Assembly: GCA_018679315.1 (NCBI GenBank)
Contig: JAHHLF010000207.1
Coordinates: 1-6,575, forward strand
Reading direction: 5' to 3'
Source: Bacteroidia bacterium
Lineage (GTDB): Bacteria; Bacteroidota; Bacteroidia; Flavobacteriales; Flavobacteriaceae
Length of the DNA: 6,575 bases
Shown: piece after piece, positions 1 through 5,482 of the stretch
Layout: each line of letters begins with the position of its first letter
Position numbering within the stretch: the stretch's first letter is position 1
Program-made: the position numbers and the translations under genes
Notes under the pieces: generated by a model
Told to the model about the DNA's origin: nothing
The model's input: the letters and a program-made list of their open reading frames with translations, nothing else
The model's database searches: none

Positions 1-47
1 CCTATGAAGAGGCTCATAAAGACCGTAAGTGGCGTGTAAAACGCTAG
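1..47 (+). CDS. 3' end of an unidentified gene (partial)
   Basis: In frame 3 the first bases read YEEAHKDRKWRVKR and then a TAG stop at 45-47. The other two plus frames give a short ORF ending at 37-39 and an immediate stop. The strongly charged, basic tail looks like the C-terminus of a real cytoplasmic protein, but 14 residues are too few to name a family. The gene would converge on the leftward four-helix membrane protein gene and share the four bases CTAG with its stop, an end-to-end arrangement also seen, with a longer overlap, between aroQ and the DUF3817 gene. It could be a chance open frame; the call rests on residue composition and the neat stop-to-stop junction. Confidence 0.45.
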   Translation, partial: YEEAHKDRKWRVKR

Positions 48-688
48 ATCTCCAGCTTTTTTAATTCCCGGTAATTCGCACGAAGTCGATTCAATAGAAT
101 CCCATACAACAGCCTGTAAAACAACCATATAAGGACTACGATCGCAGCAATTACTATGATAATGGTCCCCACAACCATGATCCAGAACAGGGTTTCATTA
201 CCGGCGTTAGAAGCGGCTTCCTGTATCTGTACACTTTCTTTACCGAATCGCAAAGACCCATATAAAAACATGCCAAGCGAAACACAGAAGATCGCAATAT
301 TAAACCACACATATTGGGTTACCGTGCGCTTAACTCTAAGTATAGATTTCATCAATTTAGAAGCAGAATCCGTGACTTCAATTTGCTTGTAGTTTCTGTA
401 GAACATATAAATAAAGAAGACAAGGACTATATAATTAATAATGGTGAGGATTGTAGAAAACTCAAATATATGCCATTCCTTTTCCAACGCCAGGGAGTCC
501 TTATCATAGGATAGCAGGTTTAAAACCGCCCAGAAAACGAACTCTATAATACTGATATAAAAGATCCATTTTACCATAGAAGAAGATTTCTTCCAAATCA
601 TTTTATAAAGCTCATCATAGGACAGCTTAGGAAGCTCTTCTCCCTTGCGTTGCCAATCCTTTTTCAATAGATCCAGTCCGTCCGTCAT
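44..688 (-). CDS. Four-helix membrane protein paired with ECF sigma factor
   Basis: This 214-residue protein has no family I can name with certainty. It has a hydrophilic, charged N-terminus of about 37 residues and four hydrophobic segments at roughly 38-59, 77-97, 126-146 and 167-190. A basic cytoplasmic loop (about 98-125, rich in K/R) lies between helices 2 and 3, and the C-terminal tail is charged and probably coiled (RANYRELKKLEI). By the positive-inside rule both ends face the cytoplasm. The ATG lies 4 bases after the sigma factor stop, so the two are almost certainly co-transcribed and perhaps translationally coupled. In such pairs the second gene often encodes the regulator of the sigma factor; here the N-terminal cytoplasmic segment could bind it, but there is no recognisable zinc-finger or FecR-type anti-sigma domain. 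The gene is surely real; its role is inferred from position only. Confidence 0.85.
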   Translation of the reverse strand: MTDGLDLLKKDWQRKGEELPKLSYDELYKMIWKKSSSMVKWIFYISIIEFVFWAVLNLLSYDKDSLALEKEWHIFEFSTILTIINYIVLVFFIYMFYRNYKQIEVTDSASKLMKSILRVKRTVTQYVWFNIAIFCVSLGMFLYGSLRFGKESVQIQEAASNAGNETLFWIMVVGTIIIVIAAIVVLIWLFYRLLYGILLNRLRANYRELKKLEI

Positions 689-692
689 TTCT

Positions 693-1187
693 TCATGGAT
701 TAAGTATCGTTCTCAATTTGTTCTTTATCCGGTTCATCTTCACCCTCGCATTAACCTCTGTGATACCAAGGGTTTCTGAGATCTCGGAATAATCTTTTTC
801 TTCCAGGTATAGAAATACCAATGCCTTATCAATATCGCCAAGTTCTCTGATGGCATTATACATAAGCTTTAACTGCTGTTCTTCGGTCGGATCGTATTCA
901 TCGGCTTTGATCTTGAAAATGACCGAATCATAATTTTGTGTAGTAACCCGTCGCTTGGATTTGCGATAGAGTGTAATGGCGGTATTTAAGGCTACTCGAT
1001 ACATCCAGGTACTGAATTTAGAATCCCCCCTGAATTTTGGATATGCTTTCCATAACTGTATAGTTATTTCCTGGAAAAGATCATTATGTGCGTCCTTATC
1101 CGAGGTATATAAACTGCAAACCTTATGAACAATGTTCTGGTTTGTCTCCAGCTCGGTCACAAATTTGTGTTCCAGTTCTTTGTTCAC
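693..1187 (-). CDS. ECF-type RNA polymerase sigma factor
   Basis: The 164 residues have the two-domain layout of sigma-70 family ECF factors and the usual length. Region 2 spans about 18-78, with the core-binding stretch DLFQEITIQLWKAYPKFRG (37-54) and the -10 recognition segment FSTWMYRVALNTA (58-70). A short linker follows. Region 4 is at about 105-160, with a helix-turn-helix at YSEISETLGITEVNARVKMNRIKNKL. It would direct RNA polymerase to a small regulon. The start is GTG at 1187: an in-frame TAA at 1212-1214 leaves no longer version with a normal start codon, and the protein already begins where the family does. The gene follows the amidohydrolase in the same direction after 68 bases, a gap holding an inverted repeat and ECF-promoter-like boxes, so it may have its own promoter. 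The membrane protein gene follows after 4 bases. The regulon and signal are unknown. Confidence 0.94.
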   Translation of the reverse strand: MNKELEHKFVTELETNQNIVHKVCSLYTSDKDAHNDLFQEITIQLWKAYPKFRGDSKFSTWMYRVALNTAITLYRKSKRRVTTQNYDSVIFKIKADEYDPTEEQQLKLMYNAIRELGDIDKALVFLYLEEKDYSEISETLGITEVNARVKMNRIKNKLRTILNP

Positions 1188-1214
1188 TATACAGTTGGTC
1201 GTTGTAAAGAATTA

Positions 1215-1240
1215 GTCTTATTAAGTAAGACGATGTTACA
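1215..1240 (-). promoter_or_regulatory. Inverted repeat and ECF-like boxes upstream of sigma gene
   Basis: In the 68-base gap before the sigma gene there is a perfect 6-bp inverted repeat, GTCTTA/TAAGAC at 1215-1220 and 1226-1231, with a 5-base centre. On the coding strand it overlaps the words TGTAAC (1235-1240) and CGTCTTA (1226-1232), which resemble -35 and -10 boxes used by some ECF sigma factors. They are only 2 bases apart instead of about 16, so they cannot both serve one promoter as they stand. It could be an operator, a weak hairpin after the amidohydrolase gene, or chance in AT-rich DNA. Confidence 0.3.
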
Positions 1241-1255
1241 TTAATATCCGTTTTT

Positions 1256-2677
1256 CTACTTCCGGTAGTCAAGCGCAGGCGCCCTGTCTCCTAAAAGTGG
1301 GATATATTGGAAATCAGCCCCCCGGCGTTCTATGAACTCACTTTGGGCTGCCTTTACCAATTCGGGATTTTTGAAAAGATCTACAGCCGTGAGTGCCAAT
1401 GTTTTGGCTGCGATGACCATCCCCTTGTGGCCAATAGATGTGCCTCCTGCTGCAACCGCTTGCCAGCTATGAGCAGCTGTACCGGGTACCCAGGTAGCTG
1501 CGCTCATTCCAACTGTGGGTACGGCAAAGCTAACATCCCCCACATCAGTGGAGCCGTACGCTTTAGCCTCTGTTTTATAAGGTCGTATGCTGGCTGCGAT
1601 CTCAGTATTCGCTTTGTCATAGCCCAGGCTAACAGCGATCTTATTAGCGAATTCAAGCTCCTTATCTGTATATGTCATCCCTCCAACCTTGCTGAGGTTG
1701 TCATGCATTCGCTTTTGAAGGGTAAGATTGGGCAATAGTTCATGGACACCGTTGATCATTTCATAATCCATGGTAGTTCCTGTTCCCAGTGCTGCTCCTT
1801 CCCCTGCTTTGACAATTCGGTCAAATATGTCGATAACTACATCCCTGCGATTATGTCGTGCGTAGTAATATACCTCGGCAAAATCCGGAACGACATTTGG
1901 TGCTTTTCCTCCTGAAGTGATCACGTAATGAATACGCGCCTTTTCAGGAATGTGTTCCCGCATCATATTTACCATGGCATTCATAGCTTCCACACCGTCC
2001 AAAGCAGAGCGACCCATCTGAGGCGCTCCTGCGGCGTGGGCAGAGATGCCATGGAATCTGAATTTTGCAGATTTATTAGCCAGGGCTGCGCCGGCGCTTG
2101 CAGCATTCTGCGAAGACGGATGCCAATGCAAGGCCACATCTACATCGTCAAATAAGCCTGCACGCACCATATACACCTTAGCGCCCCCTCCTTCTTCAGC
2201 AGGACAACCTATGAGTCGCACCGTCCCCGAATTGCCACTTGAAGCCAGCCAATTTTTGGCGGCAATAGCAGCCGCTGAAGACGCTGTTCCAAAGAGATGG
2301 TGTCCACAGGCATGACCAGCCGCTTTACCTGCCGATTTCTTCTCAGCTACTGCCTCCTGGGATAATCCGGGCAAGGCATCATATTCGGCAAGGATGGCTA
2401 TAACAGGTGACCCATTGCCATATTCGGCAACAAAGGCCGTAGGAATTTCAGCCACGCCACTTTTAATTGAAAAACCTTCCTTCTCAAGGGTTTCCTTTAA
2501 AAGGGCTGAACTTTTATATTCTAAATATCCCATTTCGGCTTCGCTCCAAATAGTGTGGGCAATTTGCGCATAGGATTCTTTTTTAGATTCGATCTCCTGC
2601 ATGATCTTGGTAGCATCGTCTTGTGCACTGATCATTGATATACAGAGGATGGCAATGGCTGTGGCTACAATTCTCAT
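1256..2677 (-). CDS. Secreted M20 family amidohydrolase (AbgB-like)
   Basis: This 473-residue zinc peptidase/amidohydrolase of family M20 resembles the AbgB (p-aminobenzoyl-glutamate hydrolase subunit B) branch, which is about 480 residues long. Visible motifs are AILAEYDALPG (94-104), the metal-binding GHACGHH (121-127), the catalytic/metal glutamate pair in CPAEEGGG (158-165), HWHP (184-187), the start of the dimerisation domain with ISAHAAGAPQMGRSALDG (211-228), and the late histidine in AAHSWQ (401-406). All expected ligands appear present. Unlike cytoplasmic AbgB it begins with a signal peptide (MRIVATAIAILCISMISA, cleavage likely near 18-19), so it probably acts in the periplasm or outside, hydrolysing an amide bond of a peptide or N-acyl/aminobenzoyl amino acid. 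The substrate cannot be told. It lies 82 bases after the YhhN gene on the same strand. The ATG is preceded by an SD-like AAGGA held inside a hairpin. Confidence 0.93.
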   Translation of the reverse strand: MRIVATAIAILCISMISAQDDATKIMQEIESKKESYAQIAHTIWSEAEMGYLEYKSSALLKETLEKEGFSIKSGVAEIPTAFVAEYGNGSPVIAILAEYDALPGLSQEAVAEKKSAGKAAGHACGHHLFGTASSAAAIAAKNWLASSGNSGTVRLIGCPAEEGGGAKVYMVRAGLFDDVDVALHWHPSSQNAASAGAALANKSAKFRFHGISAHAAGAPQMGRSALDGVEAMNAMVNMMREHIPEKARIHYVITSGGKAPNVVPDFAEVYYYARHNRRDVVIDIFDRIVKAGEGAALGTGTTMDYEMINGVHELLPNLTLQKRMHDNLSKVGGMTYTDKELEFANKIAVSLGYDKANTEIAASIRPYKTEAKAYGSTDVGDVSFAVPTVGMSAATWVPGTAAHSWQAVAAGGTSIGHKGMVIAAKTLALTAVDLFKNPELVKAAQSEFIERRGADFQYIPLLGDRAPALDYRK

Positions 2678-2680
2678 AAG

Positions 2681-2702
2681 TCCTTCAAATTTTGATGAAG
2701 GA
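2681..2702 (-). promoter_or_regulatory. Hairpin covering the SD-like site of the amidohydrolase
   Basis: On the coding strand, a perfect 7-bp inverted repeat (TCCTTCA and TGAAGGA, 8-base loop) ends three bases before the ATG of the amidohydrolase. The right arm contains AAGGA, a match to the core complementary to the 16S rRNA 3' end, so folding would hide the ribosome site, and the left arm itself resembles an anti-SD sequence. The spacing from AAGGA to ATG (3 bases) is shorter than ideal. It may be a translational control element or a fortuitous fold. Confidence 0.4.
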
Positions 2703-2759
2703 TAAATTTAGGGATTGACCTGCAAAGCACAAATTAAATCCTTGTATTCTACCTTGATT

Positions 2760-3419
2760 TCATTCTTCCTGCGCTTTTCCACCCCTGATCAGGCAATATT
2801 GTGCGATGCCGTAGGTGGCCATAACCGCGATCCCCCCGAAGGGAATTGACTGATTGAATTTATCCCAGGCAAGGAGCGAATCGGAGAACATAAAAAAGAG
2901 TGCGCCTGCCAGAACATATTGATAAGAGGGCAGGGAGACATAGGATCTCCGCATAAAGGCAGTCACTGCTAATAGCCACAGGATGAGCATATAGGCTATC
3001 ACATAGGGTTGATTCTCTCCGAGTCCGTCTGAAATTTTCCAATAGATAAACGCAGCATATGCAGTTACGAGGACAATGCCAAGGGGTAAATGGCGGGGTT
3101 TAAAATATCCCCGACGAACGAAGGCTAGTATATAACAGATATGGGCCAAAAGAAAAACAAGCAACCCAAAGAGAAAATAGTATTCTGAACTTCTTACGAA
3201 CATAAGTAATACATCCCCGGTCAAAGAAAATATAAGACCTGCCATAAGGTATTGCTTGAGTCGGGCTAATTCAAATTTTTGCAACGCAAGCCAGATGATC
3301 AGACTGCCAACTATTGCCGGCTTTGTGAAATATCGCAACCAGGGAAGCTCAGGGAAATGCAAAGCTGCAATATCAGTTAAGAGGATGATAAAAAATACGA
3401 ATGTGAATTTTTTACTCAT
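2760..3419 (-). CDS. YhhN/TMEM86 family membrane protein (lysoplasmalogenase-like)
   Basis: A 219-residue polytopic inner-membrane protein with about eight hydrophobic segments filling nearly its whole length. It carries the marks of the YhhN/TMEM86 family: YFTKP near 30-34, the FSLTGDVLLM helix with the conserved Gly-Asp (68-69), a histidine in a later helix (LLAHICYILAF, His93), FMFSDSLLAW with Ser-Asp (179-180), and a C-terminal TYGIAQYCLIRG helix. Family members from animals hydrolyse the vinyl-ether bond of lysoplasmalogens; the role in aerobic Bacteroidota is not established, so the substrate is an inference from family. Length matches the usual 200-230 residues. The gene starts with ATG 40 bases after the xerD stop on the same strand and precedes the amidohydrolase by 82 bases, so a loose operon is possible. 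Confidence 0.87.
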   Translation of the reverse strand: MSKKFTFVFFIILLTDIAALHFPELPWLRYFTKPAIVGSLIIWLALQKFELARLKQYLMAGLIFSLTGDVLLMFVRSSEYYFLFGLLVFLLAHICYILAFVRRGYFKPRHLPLGIVLVTAYAAFIYWKISDGLGENQPYVIAYMLILWLLAVTAFMRRSYVSLPSYQYVLAGALFFMFSDSLLAWDKFNQSIPFGGIAVMATYGIAQYCLIRGGKAQEE

Positions 3420-3449
3420 GCAGATCGATCTTTAGTACTCCATGCATCT

Positions 3450-3466
3450 GAATTGTCAATCAATTC
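3450..3466 (-). repeat. Short inverted repeat over the xerD stop codon
   Basis: GAATTG (3450-3455) and CAATTC (3461-3466) form a perfect 6-bp inverted repeat around a 5-base centre, with the xerD TGA inside. The stem is AT-rich and no T-run follows it, so it is at best a weak hairpin between xerD and the YhhN gene rather than a convincing terminator. Confidence 0.25.
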
Positions 3467-4356
3467 CTGGGATGAAACTTTTCCAATACACCCTGAAGGT
3501 GACTCCTGTCTACATGCATATAGATCTCAGTAGTAGTAATACTTTCATGGCCCAGCATCTGCTGGATCGCTCTAATATCTGCCCCATTTTTCAATAAATG
3601 AGTAGCAAAAGAATGTCGGAATGTATGTGGACTTATTTTTTTTTGCAAGCCTGTCTTTTCAGAGAGCCTTTTAACAATTGTAAAGATCATGGCACGGCTG
3701 AGCTGCCTACCACGACGATTCAGAAATAAATAGTCTTCTTGCCCTCTTTGGGCAGACATATGTTGCCTTACTTCATTTAGATAGAGCTCAATATATTTTT
3801 TGGTGTGCTTTGCAACAGGAACGAAACGCTGTTTATTCCCTTTGCCTGTAACCTTGATGAATTGTTCATCAAAATACAGGTCGGAAAGTTTCAAGCCAGT
3901 TAATTCGGAAACGCGCAAACCACAACCGTATAGCGTCTCCAGGATGGCCCTATTGCGTTCTCCTTCCGGTTTGGACAGATCTATGGCACTGATCAGTTGA
4001 TCTATTTCTTGAACGCTTAAAGTATCCGGAAGTTTACGCCCTAATTTTGGGGATTCGATCAATACCATGGGATTTTCTTTTCGGTATCCTTCAAAAACCA
4101 GATATTCAAAAAAACTTTTTAAACCAGAAATGAGTCGAGCCTGAGATCTGGGATTGAGTTTTTTTGCCATTTCATAGATGAACTGCTCCATCATTTCCTT
4201 GCCAACCCCTGCAGGGGACCCATGTACTTGCTTCTCTTCCAAAAAAAGAGAGAGTTTCTTAACATCCCGGCTATAATTACTGATCGAATGTTCCGCCAAC
4301 CCGCGTTCTATTCGAAGATAATGCTGAAAATCTTGTATAGCCAATTCCCATTTCAC
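3460..4356 (-). CDS. xerD: Site-specific tyrosine recombinase XerD
   Basis: At 298 residues this is the exact length of Escherichia coli XerD. It has an N-terminal SAM-like DNA-binding domain (about 1-100, with GLAEHSISNYSRDVKKL) and a C-terminal catalytic domain. The full active-site set is visible: Arg148 in GCGLRVSEL, Lys172 in TGKGNKQR, His244 and Arg247 in PHTFRHSFATHLL, His270 in MLGHESI, and the nucleophile Tyr279 in EIYMHV, all at the positions known for XerD. It resolves chromosome dimers at dif with XerC during division, in the cytoplasm. The start is GTG at 4356, since an in-frame TAG lies at 4360-4362 just upstream. A TATCTTTA word right before the start is a one-mismatch -7 element but has no good -33 partner. 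The gene is divergent from the beta-barrel/aroQ pair. A run of nine A on the coding strand precedes the HxxR motif. Confidence 0.95.
   Translation of the reverse strand: MKWELAIQDFQHYLRIERGLAEHSISNYSRDVKKLSLFLEEKQVHGSPAGVGKEMMEQFIYEMAKKLNPRSQARLISGLKSFFEYLVFEGYRKENPMVLIESPKLGRKLPDTLSVQEIDQLISAIDLSKPEGERNRAILETLYGCGLRVSELTGLKLSDLYFDEQFIKVTGKGNKQRFVPVAKHTKKYIELYLNEVRQHMSAQRGQEDYLFLNRRGRQLSRAMIFTIVKRLSEKTGLQKKISPHTFRHSFATHLLKNGADIRAIQQMLGHESITTTEIYMHVDRSHLQGVLEKFHPRN
3636..3644 (-). repeat. A9 homopolymer inside xerD
   Basis: Nine T on the plus strand (nine A on the coding strand) encode the end of Gln238, Lys239, Lys240 and the start of Ile241 in XerD. The run sits three residues before the catalytic His244. 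Homopolymers of this length are prone to polymerase slippage; the frame is intact here. Confidence 0.9.
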
Positions 4357-4392
4357 TTTCTAAAGATACTTTTTATTCGCATTCAGACCTTC

Positions 4393-4419
4393 TTGGATTC
4401 TAAACTGGCACTACCTTTG
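4393..4419 (+). promoter_or_regulatory. Bacteroidota-type promoter for the barrel-aroQ pair
   Basis: TACCTTTG at 4412-4419 is a perfect match to the TAnnTTTG -7 element of Bacteroidota. A TTG at 4393-4395 lies 16 bases upstream, close to the expected spacing of a -33 box. Transcription would start near 4425, leaving about 40 bases of leader before the ATG at 4467. Confidence 0.55.
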
Positions 4420-4434
4420 CTTAGGAAAGATTAG

Positions 4435-4442
4435 TACATTTG
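4435..4442 (+). promoter_or_regulatory. Second -7-like element upstream of the barrel gene
   Basis: TACATTTG is a second perfect TAnnTTTG match, 23 bases downstream of the first. The only TTTG at a suitable place (4416-4419) lies 15 bases away, a little short, and is part of the first -7 element. If used, the leader would be under 20 bases. It also overlaps a TTG that could be misread as the start of the barrel gene. Confidence 0.3.
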
Positions 4443-4466
4443 AATAACATCTTAAAGCGAATACAC

Positions 4467-5060
4467 ATGAAAAAATTACACGTACTTCTTATCTGCGCCT
4501 TCCTGGGATGGCAATTGGGCAATGCCCAGGGAGTAAATTTTGGGATCACCGGCGGGTTGTTAAATACGGATGCTAACATTGACATTTCCGTATTTAATTT
4601 TTCATTGGCGGAATTAGATGCAGTCAATAATACGGGATTTTATATTGGGGTACTGGTCGATATTGAAGCAACACCGAATTTTCATATTCAACCTGAGGTG
4701 ACATACGGAAGTGCTGAAGATCTTTCCTTTGTATACGTACCGATCATGATGAAGTATTATGTAATTCCAAAACTGAATCTTCAACTTGGACCTCAGTTCA
4801 ATTTCTCATCTGATTTGGGGGATATCAAACAAGCTATCCAGGATATTGAAGGTGCTATAGGCACAAACGGCGATGTGGATGATGTGTTGAAATCAACTGC
4901 AATAGATCTTGGATTTGGTGCCGGATTTGATTTCACTAAGAAATTACGTGCACAGGCTCGATATGCGATTCCGCTGACAGATATCTATGACGGACCCCTT
5001 GGCGGATCACTGGATATCAAGAACAGTACATTCCAGATCGGAATAGCCTACATGTTCTAA
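4467..5060 (+). CDS. Small outer-membrane beta-barrel protein
   Basis: This 197-residue protein has a signal peptide (MKKLHVLLICAFLGWQLGNA, cleavage likely after residue 20) followed by alternating hydrophobic/polar strands typical of the outer-membrane beta-barrel group common in Bacteroidota (OmpX/PorT-like porin family). Characteristic stretches are FGITGGLL (25-32), the FYIGVLVDIEATPNFHIQPE block (58-77), YVPIMMKYYVIPKLNLQLGP (90-109), LGFGAGFDF (148-156), and a final strand ending in phenylalanine (IGIAYMF), the usual barrel C-terminal signature. A hydrophilic segment at about 115-143 is probably an extracellular loop. The start is set at ATG 4467 because it gives a proper signal peptide; an upstream in-frame TTG at 4440 would add nine polar residues and overlaps a -7 element. 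The substrate or function is unknown. The aroQ gene follows after 2 bases. Confidence 0.87.
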   Translation: MKKLHVLLICAFLGWQLGNAQGVNFGITGGLLNTDANIDISVFNFSLAELDAVNNTGFYIGVLVDIEATPNFHIQPEVTYGSAEDLSFVYVPIMMKYYVIPKLNLQLGPQFNFSSDLGDIKQAIQDIEGAIGTNGDVDDVLKSTAIDLGFGAGFDFTKKLRAQARYAIPLTDIYDGPLGGSLDIKNSTFQIGIAYMF

Positions 5061-5062
5061 GC

Positions 5063-5482
5063 ATGAAGATCATCATCATCAATGGCCCGAACCTCAACCT
5101 GCTTGGTTCCAGAGAGCCGGGTATTTACGGGTCTAGCTCTTTTGAAGAATATTTTGCCGGTCTTAAGGCAAAATATCCGCAAGTGGAATTGTCGTTCTAT
5201 CAATCTAATATAGAAGGTGAATTGATCAGTAAGATCCAGGAAGTGGGTTTTGATCACGATGGGATCATCTTAAATGCTGCAGCTTATACACATACTTCAG
5301 TAGGAATTGGTGATGCCGTAAAAGCAGTTGATACGCCCGTTGTGGAAGTCCACATCTCAAATACCTTCGCGCGTGAAGAATTCCGGCATCAATCCCATAT
5401 ATCAGCGGGGGCAAAAGGTGTAATTCTTGGCTTTGGCTTGCAGAGCTATGACCTAGCTATCCAGAGCTTTCTTGACGGCTAG
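5063..5482 (+). CDS. aroQ: 3-dehydroquinate dehydratase, type II
   Basis: This 139-residue cytoplasmic enzyme of the shikimate pathway converts 3-dehydroquinate to 3-dehydroshikimate, on the way to chorismate and aromatic amino acids. All type II signatures are present: IINGPNLNLLGSREPGIYG (5-23) with the catalytic Tyr22 and Arg17, the NAAAYTHTS substrate loop (71-79), and VEVHISNTFAREEFRHQS (94-111) with the general acid His97 and Arg108. Length is normal; the active enzyme is a dodecamer in the family. The ATG lies 2 bases after the stop of the barrel gene, so the two are probably co-transcribed and translationally coupled. The last ten codons overlap, in exact antisense codon register, the last ten codons of the convergent DUF3817 gene. 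A head-to-head neighbourhood with xerD is, from memory, common in Bacteroidota. Confidence 0.97.
   Translation: MKIIIINGPNLNLLGSREPGIYGSSSFEEYFAGLKAKYPQVELSFYQSNIEGELISKIQEVGFDHDGIILNAAAYTHTSVGIGDAVKAVDTPVVEVHISNTFAREEFRHQSHISAGAKGVILGFGLQSYDLAIQSFLDG
5453..5482. repeat. Imperfect palindrome at the aroQ/DUF3817 overlap
   Basis: The 30 bases shared by the two convergent genes begin and end with CTAGC/GCTAG. When the segment is compared with its own reverse complement, 20 of 30 positions agree. The fold would be a 5-bp outer stem, a 2x2 internal loop, 2 bp, one mismatch, 3 bp and a 4-base loop. It contains both TAG stops. It may serve as a weak bidirectional terminator, though no T-runs flank it. 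Confidence 0.6.

Noticed and set aside
1307..1738. A 143-codon plus-strand open frame opposite the amidohydrolase
   Set aside because: It is antisense to a well-supported M20 gene, is rich in Cys/Ser/His in an unnatural way, and shows no family motif; it is a shadow of the minus-strand coding.
3422..3431. Palindrome AGATCGATCT upstream of the YhhN gene as an operator
   Set aside because: Ten symmetric bases built of GATC/CGAT words occur easily by chance, and there is no second copy or regulator gene to support a role.
4440..4466. TTG at 4440 as the start of the barrel gene
   Set aside because: It would put nine polar and charged residues before a clean Met-Lys-Lys signal peptide and overlaps a -7 promoter element; ATG 4467 is the better start.
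4357..4466. A dif recombination site next to xerD
   Set aside because: I looked for a roughly 28-base site with two inverted half-sites around a 6-base centre and saw none; dif is usually far from xerD.
4421..4627. A minus-strand open frame across the xerD/barrel divergent region
   Set aside because: It lies antisense to the signal peptide of the barrel gene, overlaps the promoter elements, and has no recognisable features.
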